From contig CAVTOR010000006.1 in the NCBI GenBank assembly GCA_963736235.1, positions 316,489 to 380,488 of the forward strand: 64,000 nucleotides of DNA. The letters run 5' to 3'. The notes below the pieces were generated by a model. It ran no database searches, was not told where the DNA came from, and saw only the letters and a program-made list of their open reading frames with translations. The position numbers and the translations under genes were made by a program. The stretch comes from CAVORB01 sp963736235. Lineage in GTDB: Bacteria; Pseudomonadota; Gammaproteobacteria; Chromatiales; Chromatiaceae. Positions 9,394-21,502 of the stretch are shown here, piece after piece (positions within the stretch are counted from its first letter, which is position 1; each line of letters begins with the position of its first letter).

Positions 9394-9570
9394 CCGCTGC
9401 CGCAAGCTCGCAATCGTTCGCTGCCCGGGAGACGTCGATTCCCATCCATTCGCCTCAAGCCCGGGACTGGCGCACCATCGCGGAAGCCTGAGGCGTGTGG
9501 CCTCGTTTCCGTCACTGAGTTGATGGCGCTTACCAAGCGGGCGCCTCAGCGACGCCGCGGGCAGCCTGCC

Positions 9571-11074
9571 TCAATCTTCCGGCCGCATGTGGGGAAACAG
9601 CAGCACGTCCCGGATCGAGGCGGAATCGGTGAACAGCATCACCAGCCGGTCGATGCCGATGCCTTCCCCCGCGGTCGGCGGCATGCCGTGCTCCAGGGCG
9701 CGGATGTAATCGGCATCGAAGTGCATGGCCTCCTCGTCCCCCGCCTCCTTCTCCGCCACCTGCTTACGGAAACGATCGGCCTGATCCTCCGCGTCGTTGA
9801 GCTCCGAGAAGCCGTTGGCGATCTCCCGTCCGCCGACGATCAGCTCGAAGCGGTCGGTCACGGAGGGATCGCTGTCGCTGCGCCTGGCCAGCGGCGAGAC
9901 CTCCGTAGGGTACTGGGTGATGAAGGTGGGGTCCGTCAGCCGGTGCTCGACGGTCTTCTCGAAGATCTCGATCTGCACCTTGCCCAAGCCCCAGGTATCC
10001 TTCAACGGGATTCCGAGACGCTGGGCCGCCTCCCGCGCCGGGGCAAGATTGTTGATGTCCGAGGCCGCGAGATCCGGATTGAAGCGCAGGATGGCCTCGC
10101 GCACCGTCATCCGGGCGAAGGGCTTGCCGAAGTCGTAGGTGTCACCCTGGTAAGGGATCTCGGTGCTTCCGAGCACCTCGCCCGCCATGCTCCGCAGCAT
10201 GTCCTCGGTGAGATCCATCAGGTCCTCGTAGTCCGCGTAGGCCTGGTAGAACTCCAGCATGGTGAATTCGGGATTGTGACGGGTCGAGAGCCCCTCGTTG
10301 CGGAAGTTACGGTTGATCTCGTAGACCCGCTCGAAGCCGCCGACCACTAGCCGCTTGAGATAGAGCTCGGGGGCGATGCGCAGAAAGAGTTGCATGTCCA
10401 GCGCGTGATGATGCGTGATGAAGGGCCTGGCCGCCGCCCCGCCGGGGATCACCTGCATCATCGGAGTCTCGACCTCCAGGAAATCCCGGGCGTCGAGGTA
10501 TAGGCGCATGAACTGGACGATGCGGGTGCGCGTACGGAAGGTTTCCCGCGCGCACTCGTTCATGATCAGGTCCAGGTAGCGCTGACGGTAGCGGCTCTCC
10601 TGGTCGGTGAGGCCGTGGAACTTCTCCGGCAGAGGGCGCAGGGACTTGGTGAGCAGGCGTAGGCTCTCGACCTTGACCGAGAGCTCCCCCGTCCTGGTCT
10701 TGAACAGGATACCCTCCGCGCCGACGATGTCGCCGATGTCGAGCCCCTGCTTGAACCAGGCGTACTCCTCAGCGCCCAGCTGGTCGCGCTGCACGAACAG
10801 CTGGATGCGCCCCGACATATCCTGGATATGGGCGAAGCTGGCCTTGCCCATGACGCGCCTGCTCATGAGCCTGCCGGCGAGCTTGACCCGCAATGCGGCC
10901 GATTCCAGCTCCGTCGTCGTCCTTCTCCCCGTACTCGGCGTGCAGCTCACCCGCCACCAGGTTGCGGCGGAAATCGTTGGGGAAGGCGTTGCCCTGCTCC
11001 CGCAGCGCCTTGAGCTTCTCGCGCCGCTGCGCGATGAGCTTGTTCTCGTCGATCTGCTGGTCCTGGTTGGTCAT
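9571..11074 (-). CDS. lysS: Lysyl-tRNA synthetase, class II (one frameshift in sequence)
   Basis: Charges tRNA-Lys. The N-terminus starts at the ATG at 11074 (MTNQDQQIDENKLIAQRREK) and runs to about 10,915. There the frame changes at a GAC/GACG repeat; the rest reads in the next frame from ESAALRVKLAGRLMSRRVMG. The OB-fold anticodon domain comes first, then the class II core with motif 2 (FERVYEINRNFRNEG), motif 3 (GEGIGIDRLVMLFTDS) and the end FPHMRPED. Everything except the single shift fits a normal ~500-residue enzyme. Since lysS is essential, the shift is more likely a sequencing error than decay. It sits 17 bases downstream of prfB, as in many proteobacteria. Confidence 0.92.
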
Positions 11075-11090
11075 GAAGCTGCCGTCCGCG

Positions 11091-12190
11091 TCACAAGCCG
11101 CCTTTCAGGCTGGCCTCGATGAAGGGGTCCAGATTGCCGTCCAGCACCGACTGAGTGTTTCCGATCTCCACGTTGGTGCGCAGGTCCTTGATGCGCGACT
11201 GGTCCAGCACGTAGGAGCGAATCTGACTGCCCCAGCCGATGTCGGACTTGGTGTCCTCCAAGGCCTGCTGGTCCTCGCGCCGCTTCTGCATCTCCAACTC
11301 ATAGAGCTTGGCCTTGAGCTGCTTCATGGCCTGGTCCTTGTTCTTGTGCTGGGAGCGGTCGTTCTGGCACTGGGTCACTATATTCGTTGGCAGGTGGGTG
11401 ATACGTACCGCGGACTCGGTGCGGTTCACGTGCTGACCACCGGCGCCGCTGGCACGGTAAACGTCGATCCGCAGGTCCGCTGGATTGATCTCAATCTGCA
11501 CCGAGTCGTCCACCTCCGGCGAAACGAACACCGCGGCGAAGGAGGTGTGGCGCCGGTTACCGGAGTCGAACGGGCGACTTGCGCACCAGGCGGTGCACGC
11601 CGGTCTCGGTGCGCAGCCAGCCAAAGGCATACTCCCCCTGAAAGCTGATGGTGGCGGACTTGATCCCCGCCACTTCACCTGGCGAGACCTCCATCAGCTC
11701 GGTCTTGAAGCCGTGGCGCTCGCCCCAGCGCAGATACATGCGCAGCAGCATTTCCGCCCAGTCCTGGGCCTCGGTACCTCCCGAGCCGGCCTGTATGTCG
11801 ACGAACGCGTTCTTGTCGTCCATCTCCCCGGAGAACATGCGGCGAAACTCCAGATCCGCCACCCTTTGCTCATGACCGGCCAGATCCGCAACGACCGCAT
11901 CCACCGCGTCCGCATCCTCCTCTTCCACGGCCATGGCCAACAGGTCCGCGGCGTCCGCGAGGCCCGACTCCAGCACATCGACGGTCTCGACGACCAGCTC
12001 CAGGGCCGCGCGCTCGCGTCCGAGGGACTGCGCCCGCTCCGGGTCGTTCCAGACATCAGGCTCTTCGAGCTCGCGCAGGACCTCGGTCAGGCGTTCTTTC
12101 TTCTCCCGGTAGTCAAAGATACCCCCTAAGGGACTGGGTGCGCCCCTTGAGGTCGTTGATCTGCGAAACGATCGGATTGATGTCCTGCAT
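11091..12190 (-). CDS. prfB: Peptide chain release factor 2, programmed +1 frameshift
   Basis: RF2 terminates at UGA and UAA. Translation starts at the ATG at 12190 (MQDINPIVSQINDLKGRTQS) and meets an in-frame TGA after 25 codons at 12113-12115, inside the classical recoding site. The +1 frame continues FDYREKKERLTEVLRELEEP. The GGQ peptidyl-hydrolysis motif (ASGAGGQHVNRTES) is intact. A second, non-programmed shift occurs near 11,573, where an extra C turns the SPF stop-codon-recognition tripeptide into SPV and would stop the protein. Correcting that one base restores KSPFDSGNRRHTSF, so it is probably a sequencing error. lysS follows immediately. Confidence 0.95.
12112..12127 (-). promoter_or_regulatory. 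RF2 autoregulatory frameshift site
   Basis: Read on the minus strand the site is AGG GGG TAT CTT TGA C. It holds an internal Shine-Dalgarno element, the slippery CTT codon, an in-frame TGA stop and the following C. It is the canonical prfB autoregulation signal: low RF2 stalls at TGA and promotes the +1 shift. Confidence 0.95.
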
Positions 12191-12337
12191 AGACGCCTCG
12201 GCATCTGAAAAGCTGTTCATGGTAGCGCAAACCGTTGTTCGGGAGGAACAAAGATCCGGCACGGTGCCCGGGAACATGAGTGTACGAGCGTCGTCTATAC
12301 TCATGGCATTCAAAATCGATACGCTCCGACCCCCATC

Positions 12338-13114
12338 ATGGCCCGCCTTCCCCGATTCGTTCTGCCCGGTTACCCGCAACATGTGATCCAGCGCGGCAAC
12401 AACCGCCAGCGCATCCTGTTCGATGAGGCCGACTACTGGTTTCTCTGGGAGAAGCTGAAGGCCGCCGCGGAGAAGTTCGGCTGCGACATTCACGCCTATG
12501 TGCTCATGCCGAACCACTTTCACCTGCTGCTCACCCCCTGGCAGGAGGACGGCATCGGCAAGCTGATGCAGTATGCCGGGCGCTACTACGTACAGTACTT
12601 CAACCGTCGCTACGACCGCACCGGGACGCTCTGGGAAGGACGCTACCGCGCCACCCTGCTCGACCCCAAGGCCTACCTGCTCGATTGCAGCCGCTACGTC
12701 GAGCTCAACCCGGTACGGGCGGGGTTCGTGGCTTCGCCGGCGGACTACGACTGGTCCAGCTACGGCGCCAACGCCGATGGCCAGGACGACGGGCTGATCA
12801 CCGCCCATCCGCAATACCGCAAACTCGGACGTTCGCGCAAGGCACGGCAGGATAGCTACAGCGCATTGTTCGACGTGCCCTTGGACGGCGCGCTGCTGAC
12901 CAAAATCCGCGAGTCCACCAACAAGGCTTGGGTACTCGGCGACGAGAGCTTCTGCCATGCCCTCGAGCAGAAGCTCAACAGGCGCGCCACTCCGCGGCCC
13001 CGGGGTGGCGACCGCCGGTCGGCAGCCTACCGAAAAGCGGCGCCGCCGCCGCCAGCCGAAAGCAATGACGAGACATTTGCGCTGCGGCATTTCCCGGCGG
13101 TACATCATCCATGA
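12338..13114 (+). CDS. REP-associated tyrosine transposase (RAYT, Y1/IS200-like)
   Basis: A single-strand-acting Y1 HUH transposase homologue. The start MARLPRFVLPGYPQHVIQRGN is diagnostic of the RAYT group. The HUH metal motif reads VLMPNHFHLLL (about residues 64-74). The catalytic Tyr region (AGRYYVQYFNRRYDRTGTLW) and the phrase CSRYVELNPVRAGFV complete the domain. The C-terminal ~90 residues are basic and Pro/Ala-rich. RAYTs are usually single-copy genes that spread REP palindromes rather than full insertion sequences, and no terminal repeats are obvious here. It lies divergent from prfB. Confidence 0.88.
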   Translation: MARLPRFVLPGYPQHVIQRGNNRQRILFDEADYWFLWEKLKAAAEKFGCDIHAYVLMPNHFHLLLTPWQEDGIGKLMQYAGRYYVQYFNRRYDRTGTLWEGRYRATLLDPKAYLLDCSRYVELNPVRAGFVASPADYDWSSYGANADGQDDGLITAHPQYRKLGRSRKARQDSYSALFDVPLDGALLTKIRESTNKAWVLGDESFCHALEQKLNRRATPRPRGGDRRSAAYRKAAPPPPAESNDETFALRHFPAVHHP

Positions 13115-13282
13115 GCGATGGCGCATCCGGTAGAGGTTACGCGGGTGTTCTCGGCCCGCATCGCCGTGTAGGCGGCCATCACGGCCTCACGTTGCGAACG
13201 ATTCGCAAAAATCCTGCGCAGTGGACATGCGCCAGCCTCAGGCGCCCCGCACCTGCCCGAGCTGGCAGTGCGCGCCGTGGGA

Positions 13283-14779
13283 CTAGCCGGTGGCCGCGAT
13301 GGGCTGAACCAGCGAGCGCATCTGCTGCGGGCGTCCCTGTTTGATGTGCCCGAGGGCCATGGCCATCATCACCGCCAGGGCGAGGCCGACGCGGGTTTGC
13401 ATCTTGGCCAGCCCGCGGATGAAGTGCTGCTCGAAGCCGAAGCTGTGGTCGATGCGGTTGTTGATCCGCTCCAAGGCGCTGCGCCGGTTGTAGCCGCGCT
13501 GCCAGCTCGGGCTGCCGTGGGGGGTCGGCACGAAGATGCGCCGGTCGTGCTCCTCGAGCTTGATGCGCACGATGCGCCCGTACTCGCCGGGATCGACGCC
13601 GCCGGCCTGGTGACAGCGCTCGCGCCCGGGGCAGTCGAGCCCATAGGCGGCGGCCGGGCAGCGGTATTTGAGGGTGTTGCGATCGGCCTCGAAGCCTTGG
13701 AAGGCGAGATCGCGCTGCGCGCCGGTGAGCGGGCAGATGCAGTGCACGCTGCCCTTTTCGGTGTGCACGATGGTGTCGACCCGCGCGGGACGCAGTGGAC
13801 GGGTGATGAGCTTGGACGGATCGTAGTCGGGCTGCTGCTTCTCTTCGCGCCACAGCTCGCGGGTATCGATGAGCGGACGGATGCGATAGGCGTCCCACAG
13901 CAGGGCCTTGGTCTCGGCACTGTCCAGACCGCGGTCGGCACTGAAGTCGCGGCAGCGCTCGGCCAGCGGCGGCTCCTGCGCAAAGAGTTCGCCGATCATG
14001 GTGCGCAGCTCGACCTGTTCGGAGCGTGACGCCGGGGTGACATGCACGGCCACCGGAATCTCATACTGAGTATCGGCGATCAGGTGCAGCCCGTAGCCGA
14101 ACCAGCTCTTGAGCTTCGTCCACGGCTTGCCGGTGCGCGCATCGACCCCATTGGTTTCATGCTTGCCCCAGTCGGCGTCGGGATCGGAGGTCTCGCCGCT
14201 GGCGCGCTTGACTCTGCCGCTGCTGTGGCTGTCGATCGCCTTGCCGTCGAAGCCCAGGTGCCGGCCGAAATCGGGCAGCGCCTCCATCAGCTGCCCACGC
14301 AGGGTGGCGATCATCCCCGTGACCAGCCCCAGCGTCTCTTCGAGCTCGATGACGTTGGCCAGAAAGCGCGAGAAGTTCCAGCTGCCCGGGATCGCCGCCT
14401 GCGGCTGCCCGGGCGTTTCGCGCTTTGCGCGCAGGCGCCCGCTCAGCTCGTCGCGCACCAGGCGTGTCAGCGGCTTTCTCTGTACCGGCAAGGGCGAAAA
14501 GCCGCAATCCTCACGTAACGCCGGGTTGCGCCCCAGCTCGCGGATCAGCGACTCGATGCTCGGGTGCTGAAACACCACCCCGGCGATGAGCGCGTTCCAC
14601 ATCGCCGGCACCGGATAGTCGTCGCGTCCCTGCCCGCGCATGACCTCCAGGTATTGCACCAGCTGCGCGTCGGGGAGATGATCGCGCACCAGGTAGAAGC
14701 GCTCCAGATCGCCGCGCGCCTCCACATCGCGCCAGGTGAACAAGCTCGTTTCGATGGCCGCCATGGGGTCCTCCTGCAA
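13283..14779 (-). CDS. DDE transposase, IS1182-like
   Basis: An intact 498-residue insertion-sequence transposase. The N-terminal domain (LPDAQLVQYLEVMRGQGRDD, then VPAMWNALIAGVVFQHPSIES) resembles the DUF772-type helix-turn-helix of IS1182/IS5-like elements. Candidate catalytic acids lie in LGFDGKAIDSHSSG and FSADRGLDSAETK. A Cys-rich segment (RYCPAAAYGLDCPGRERC region) and the closing SALERINNRIDHSFGFE are typical of the group. The start may be ATG 14779 or the next Met five codons on. I could not define inverted terminal repeats, so element ends are open. Family assignment is by resemblance; a related IS4-superfamily group is possible. Confidence 0.8.
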   Translation of the reverse strand: MQEDPMAAIETSLFTWRDVEARGDLERFYLVRDHLPDAQLVQYLEVMRGQGRDDYPVPAMWNALIAGVVFQHPSIESLIRELGRNPALREDCGFSPLPVQRKPLTRLVRDELSGRLRAKRETPGQPQAAIPGSWNFSRFLANVIELEETLGLVTGMIATLRGQLMEALPDFGRHLGFDGKAIDSHSSGRVKRASGETSDPDADWGKHETNGVDARTGKPWTKLKSWFGYGLHLIADTQYEIPVAVHVTPASRSEQVELRTMIGELFAQEPPLAERCRDFSADRGLDSAETKALLWDAYRIRPLIDTRELWREEKQQPDYDPSKLITRPLRPARVDTIVHTEKGSVHCICPLTGAQRDLAFQGFEADRNTLKYRCPAAAYGLDCPGRERCHQAGGVDPGEYGRIVRIKLEEHDRRIFVPTPHGSPSWQRGYNRRSALERINNRIDHSFGFEQHFIRGLAKMQTRVGLALAVMMAMALGHIKQGRPQQMRSLVQPIAATG

Positions 14780-14810
14780 GGGATCGTCTCGACAACGATA
14801 TGATCCCTTG
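14777..14810. repeat. Inverted repeat upstream of the IS1182-like transposase
   Basis: The 9-base arms CAAGGGATC and GATCCCTTG form a perfect hairpin with a 16-base loop immediately before the transposase start. It could be a subterminal transposase-binding site or part of the element end; this is inference. Confidence 0.4.
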
Positions 14811-15315
14811 GCGGCCGCCCTCTTGCACGCGTGCCCATCCTGGGGTGGATTCCCCCCGGAACCCCACCCCGGTGTGCCAACTCATTGATCTTTCGTTCGC
14901 TGGTGGGGTAAACGAAACTTCGCCGTCGCGCGCCCCGGGTCCGGGTCCGCTCGTTTGCCATCCGCTGGAGGAAGAGGAGTACGACACACCCGAACGCTGC
15001 CGCATCCTGGAGAGTTGGAACCGGGAGGATGATCCCGCCGTATCGATCGCCCGCGCCCGAGTCGCTCCCGGCATCATGACCCGCCTGCATCGGCTGACGG
15101 GTATCACCGAGCGCTATTTCATCTTGGCCGGCCAAGGGTCGGCCGAGGTGTCCGACCAAACCCCGCAGTCCGTGACGGCTGGAGATGTCGTCTATATCCC
15201 AGCCGATTGCCCGCAGCGCATTCGCAACACGGGTCAGGACGATCTGATCTTCCTCGCGGTATGCGCCCCGCGCTTCGTCTCAAGCGCCTACGAGGACATT
15301 GATCCGGATACGTAA
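14800..15315 (+). CDS. Cupin-domain protein
   Basis: A small beta-barrel protein of the cupin superfamily. Motif 1 is around MTRLHRLTGITERYFILAG (His and Glu metal ligands) and motif 2 around GDVVYIPADCPQRIRNTGQ. The fold domain starts only near residue 55 of this frame (HPLEEEEYDTPERC), so the ~50 residues before it are doubtful. The neighbouring transposase may have brought the ATG at 14800, and a GTG near 14,872 is an alternative. Ligand and reaction cannot be told; many such proteins bind small metabolites or act as mannose-6-phosphate isomerase-like sensors. Confidence 0.7.
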   Translation: MIPWRPPSCTRAHPGVDSPRNPTPVCQLIDLSFAGGVNETSPSRAPGPGPLVCHPLEEEEYDTPERCRILESWNREDDPAVSIARARVAPGIMTRLHRLTGITERYFILAGQGSAEVSDQTPQSVTAGDVVYIPADCPQRIRNTGQDDLIFLAVCAPRFVSSAYEDIDPDT

Positions 15316-15396
15316 GCGCAACGGCGCGCGATCCCTTGCCTGCTTGTCTGTGGCAAAAGGACCGCTGGGGGCCTTCCCTGGCCCGAAACCCGGCTC

Positions 15397-18171
15397 CTAC
15401 TGGGCGTCCAACAACACCGCGTGAGCCGCCGCCAACCGTGCGACGGGGACTCGCGGCGCCGAGCAGCTCACATAGTCCAGACCCGCCCGGTGACAGAAGG
15501 CAATGGACTCCGGGTGCCCCCCGTGCTCGCCGCAGATGCCGACATGCAAATCGGGACGCACCTGCTTGCCCCAATCCACCGCCAACTGCATGAGCTTGCC
15601 CACGCCCTTGACGTCCAACACCTCGAACGGGTTGTCCTGAAGGATGCCGGATTGATTGTAGAGCGGCAGGAACTTGTTCTCCGCGTCCTCGCGTGAGAAG
15701 GAGAAGGCGGCCTGCGTGAGGTCATTGGTGCCGAAGGAGAAGAACTCAGCCATTTCGGCCAGGGACTCGGCGCGCATGCAGGCGCGCACCACCTCGATCA
15801 TGGTGCCGAACTTGAAGTCGACCGGGTGACCGTAGCGCAGCTTGATCTCCTCGTGGATCGCGTCGACATAGGACTTGACCTTGATCAGCTCCTGTCTGGT
15901 GCACACCTGGGGCACCTTGATCTGGGGGTGCACCTCGATGCCCATCTTGGAGCAGTCCGCGGCAGCCTCCAGGATCGCGCGTATCTGCATCTGGTAGATC
16001 TCCGGGAAGGAGATGCCCAGGCGCACACCGCGGTGACCGAGCATGGGGTTGGTCTCATGCAGGGCGCGGACCTTGCGCAGCATGGTCTCCTTCTTGGCGA
16101 TTGCATCCTCCACCAGGGCAGGATCTACCAGCCTGCGCATGGAGTCGATCTCATTGCGGATCTTGTCCGGCGTGTGCAGCAGACCCATGGTGCCCGCCAG
16201 AACCGCCATGCCGCGGGTCGTTTCACCGAGCCTGTGCAGCTCCGCAAGCTCGCGCTCAAGCTGGTGCTCGTCTGGCAGGAACTCGTGGATCGGGGGATCG
16301 AGCAAGCGAATGGTCACCGGGTTCGGCGACATCACCTCGAACAGCTCACGAAAGTCCTTGCGCTGCAGCGGCAGCAGCCTATCCAGGGCCGCCTGGCGCT
16401 GCTCTGGCGTCTCGGCGACGATCATCTCGATGACGATGGGCAGGCGCTCGACGTCGTTGAACATGCGCTCGGTGCGGGCCAGACCGATTCCGACCGCGCC
16501 GTACTTGATGGCGCGGCGGGCGTCGTCCGGGGTGTCCGCGTTGGCCATCACCTTGAGCCTGGCGACCTGATCCGCCCAATCCAGCAGCGTGTTGAGCTCG
16601 GGGGTAAAATCCGGCTCGACGGTCGCGATCTCGCCCAGGTAGACCTTGCCGGTGGTGCCGTCGATGGTGATGACGTCTCCCTCGCGGAAGCTGGTCTCGC
16701 CCACATAGGCCTCGCGCCGGGCGACATCGACGCTGATGCCCTCCGCCCCCGCGACGCAGGGCTTGCCCATGCCGCGGGCAACCACCGCGGCGTGGGAGGT
16801 CTTGCCCCCGCGCGAGGTGAGGATGCCCTGGGAGGCGAAGAAGCCGTGAATGTCCTCGGGTTTGGTCTCCTCGCGCACCAGGATGACCTTCTGACCAAGG
16901 TCCTTGCCCATCTGCTCGGCCCGGTCGGCATCGAATACGGCGGTGCCGGAGGCGGCTCCAGGAGAGGCCGGCAGGCCCTGCGCCACGGCCTCGGCACGAT
17001 GCGACGGATCCAGGCGCGGGAACAGCATTTGCTCAAGCAGATCCGGCTTGATGCGCAGCAACGCCTCCTCCTTGCTGATGAGGTCGTCGCGCACCATCTC
17101 CACCGAGGTCCGCACCATGGCCTGGGCGTTCATCTTGCCGTTGCGGGTCTGCAGACAGTAGAGCTGACCGCGCTCGATGGTGAACTCGAAGTCCTGGATT
17201 TCGCGGTAGTGGGTCTCGAGCTTGTTGCGCAGATCTTCGAGCTCCGTGGCCATCTGCGGCATCTCGGCGGCCAGCCGGTCGATGGGCTTGGGCGTGCGGA
17301 TGCCGGCGACCACGTCCTCGCCCTGGGCGTTGACGAGGTATTCCCCGAACAGCTTGTTCTCGCCAGTGGCCGGATTGCGGGTAAAGGCAACGCCGGTGGC
17401 GGAATCATCGCCGCGGTTGCCGAACACCATGGTCACCACGTTCACCGCGGTGCCGTTGGCCATGTCCGGGGTGATGTTGAACTGCCGGCGGTAGTCGATG
17501 GCGCGCCTGCCCATCCATGAGTTGAACACCGCCTTGATGGCGATCTCCAGCTGGTCGTAGGGGTCCTCGGGGAAGGGGCGGCCCGTCTGCTCCTCCACCA
17601 CCTTGAGGAAGCGTTCGCTGATCTCCTGGAGGTCCGAGGCGGATAGGCCGACGTCTTCCTTGACGTGAGCCTTCTGCTTGACCTCATCGAACTGCTTATC
17701 GAACAGCTCGTCCGAGACCCCTAGCGCCACCTTGCCGAAGAGCTGGATGAAGCGCCGGTAGGCGTCGTAGCCGAAACGGGGGTCACCGGTATGCCGGATC
17801 TCGCCCTGCAGGGTCTCGCTGTTGAGCCCCAGGTTGAGGATGGTGTCCATCATGCCCGGCATCGACAGCGCGGAACCAGAGCGGACCGAGACCAGGAGCG
17901 GATTATCCGGATTGCCGAAGCCCTTGCCGGTCTTCTCCTCCAGGCCCTTCATGTGGCCATGGACCTCGTCGATGAGGCCCGCCGGCAATCGCCGCTCCGC
18001 GGAGGCGAGATACTCCAGACAAGCCTCGGTGGAGATCACGAATCCCGGCGGGACATTGAGCCCGATCTGCGTCATCTCGCACAGGTTCGCTCCCTTCCCA
18101 CCCAATAGCTTCTTGTCCTTGCCGTTCCCTTCCGGGAAAGAGAACACGTGTTTCTTCGCTTCTGCGTCCAT
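15397..18171 (-). CDS. ppdK: Pyruvate, phosphate dikinase
   Basis: Interconverts pyruvate + ATP + phosphate and PEP + AMP + pyrophosphate. The 924-residue length is typical for PPDK and longer than PEP synthase. The ATP-grasp domain opens with LLGGKGANLCEMTQIGLNVP. The phosphohistidine swivel domain contains ILTSRGGKTSHAAVVARGMG with the catalytic His, preceded by the regulatory Thr/Ser positions. The TIM-barrel PEP/pyruvate domain ends with FSFGTNDLTQAAFSFSRED and VGICGEHGGHPESI. The gene is monocistronic and divergent from valS. A DUF299 regulator about 15 kb away may control it. Confidence 0.95.
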   Translation of the reverse strand: MDAEAKKHVFSFPEGNGKDKKLLGGKGANLCEMTQIGLNVPPGFVISTEACLEYLASAERRLPAGLIDEVHGHMKGLEEKTGKGFGNPDNPLLVSVRSGSALSMPGMMDTILNLGLNSETLQGEIRHTGDPRFGYDAYRRFIQLFGKVALGVSDELFDKQFDEVKQKAHVKEDVGLSASDLQEISERFLKVVEEQTGRPFPEDPYDQLEIAIKAVFNSWMGRRAIDYRRQFNITPDMANGTAVNVVTMVFGNRGDDSATGVAFTRNPATGENKLFGEYLVNAQGEDVVAGIRTPKPIDRLAAEMPQMATELEDLRNKLETHYREIQDFEFTIERGQLYCLQTRNGKMNAQAMVRTSVEMVRDDLISKEEALLRIKPDLLEQMLFPRLDPSHRAEAVAQGLPASPGAASGTAVFDADRAEQMGKDLGQKVILVREETKPEDIHGFFASQGILTSRGGKTSHAAVVARGMGKPCVAGAEGISVDVARREAYVGETSFREGDVITIDGTTGKVYLGEIATVEPDFTPELNTLLDWADQVARLKVMANADTPDDARRAIKYGAVGIGLARTERMFNDVERLPIVIEMIVAETPEQRQAALDRLLPLQRKDFRELFEVMSPNPVTIRLLDPPIHEFLPDEHQLERELAELHRLGETTRGMAVLAGTMGLLHTPDKIRNEIDSMRRLVDPALVEDAIAKKETMLRKVRALHETNPMLGHRGVRLGISFPEIYQMQIRAILEAAADCSKMGIEVHPQIKVPQVCTRQELIKVKSYVDAIHEEIKLRYGHPVDFKFGTMIEVVRACMRAESLAEMAEFFSFGTNDLTQAAFSFSREDAENKFLPLYNQSGILQDNPFEVLDVKGVGKLMQLAVDWGKQVRPDLHVGICGEHGGHPESIAFCHRAGLDYVSCSAPRVPVARLAAAHAVLLDAQ

Positions 18172-18632
18172 CTCGTCTCTGTACCTCGCGACAACTCTAT
18201 GGAAAAAAAGAAAATAGCCGGTAGCCGGGTGGCCTACGCACCTGGAATCTCGATTCGAACAAAGGGGTCGTTTCCGATCGGTTCCCGCGCCCCACTACCG
18301 GGCCAAGGCGAAAGAGAATCGGCTTGGATTCGAGCGGCACCGGAAGATGCCGGCCCGAATGCGCTTTATGATAGCGCGTAAGACATCCGAATGATGTAGC
18401 GCGCTATCGATTTCGCCCTAGATTCTCACGCCACTGTTACGGAATGAAGTCCGTGCCGGTGCAACCGCGGCGGACTCGCACCAAGCGGGAGCGCAATCGG
18501 CGCTTCTCCCCGCGGATGCGGGGGTACTTAGCAATATTCGCGCCTACACTCGGCACCCAGCGCCACGTCCGGATGCAGATGTGCGATCGGGTATACTTCC
18601 GGGTTTCGAGCACGCCCACGAGCACACCGACC
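18172..18632. other. Divergent intergenic region between ppdK and valS
   Basis: No protein gene is supported. An open frame reaches back from valS to 18444, but its codons encode an Arg-rich stretch unlike any ValS N-terminus. The region contains a long palindrome (18370-18408) and a possible -10 box TATACT about 35 bases before the valS ATG. Confidence 0.6.
18370..18408. promoter_or_regulatory. Long palindrome between ppdK and valS
   Basis: The perfect 9-base arms GATAGCGCG and CGCGCTATC flank inner arms ACATC and GATGT around a CGAAT loop. There is no U-run on either strand, so it is not a standard terminator. An operator or a structured leader is possible. Confidence 0.45.
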
Positions 18633-21466
<2,834 letters not shown>

Positions 21467-21502
21467 GGTCGTTGTGTTAACCGAGACAGCACTCGCAAGA
21501 CC

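Noticed and set aside
12191..13126. Minus-strand gene extending upstream of prfB
   Set aside because: It is antisense to the RAYT gene; only the last 25 codons before 12113 are real, as the start of RF2.
13268..14029. Plus-strand frame opposite the IS1182-like transposase
   Set aside because: Shadow of the transposase; no domain content.
15826..17520. Long plus-strand reading frame
   Set aside because: Antisense shadow of ppdK.
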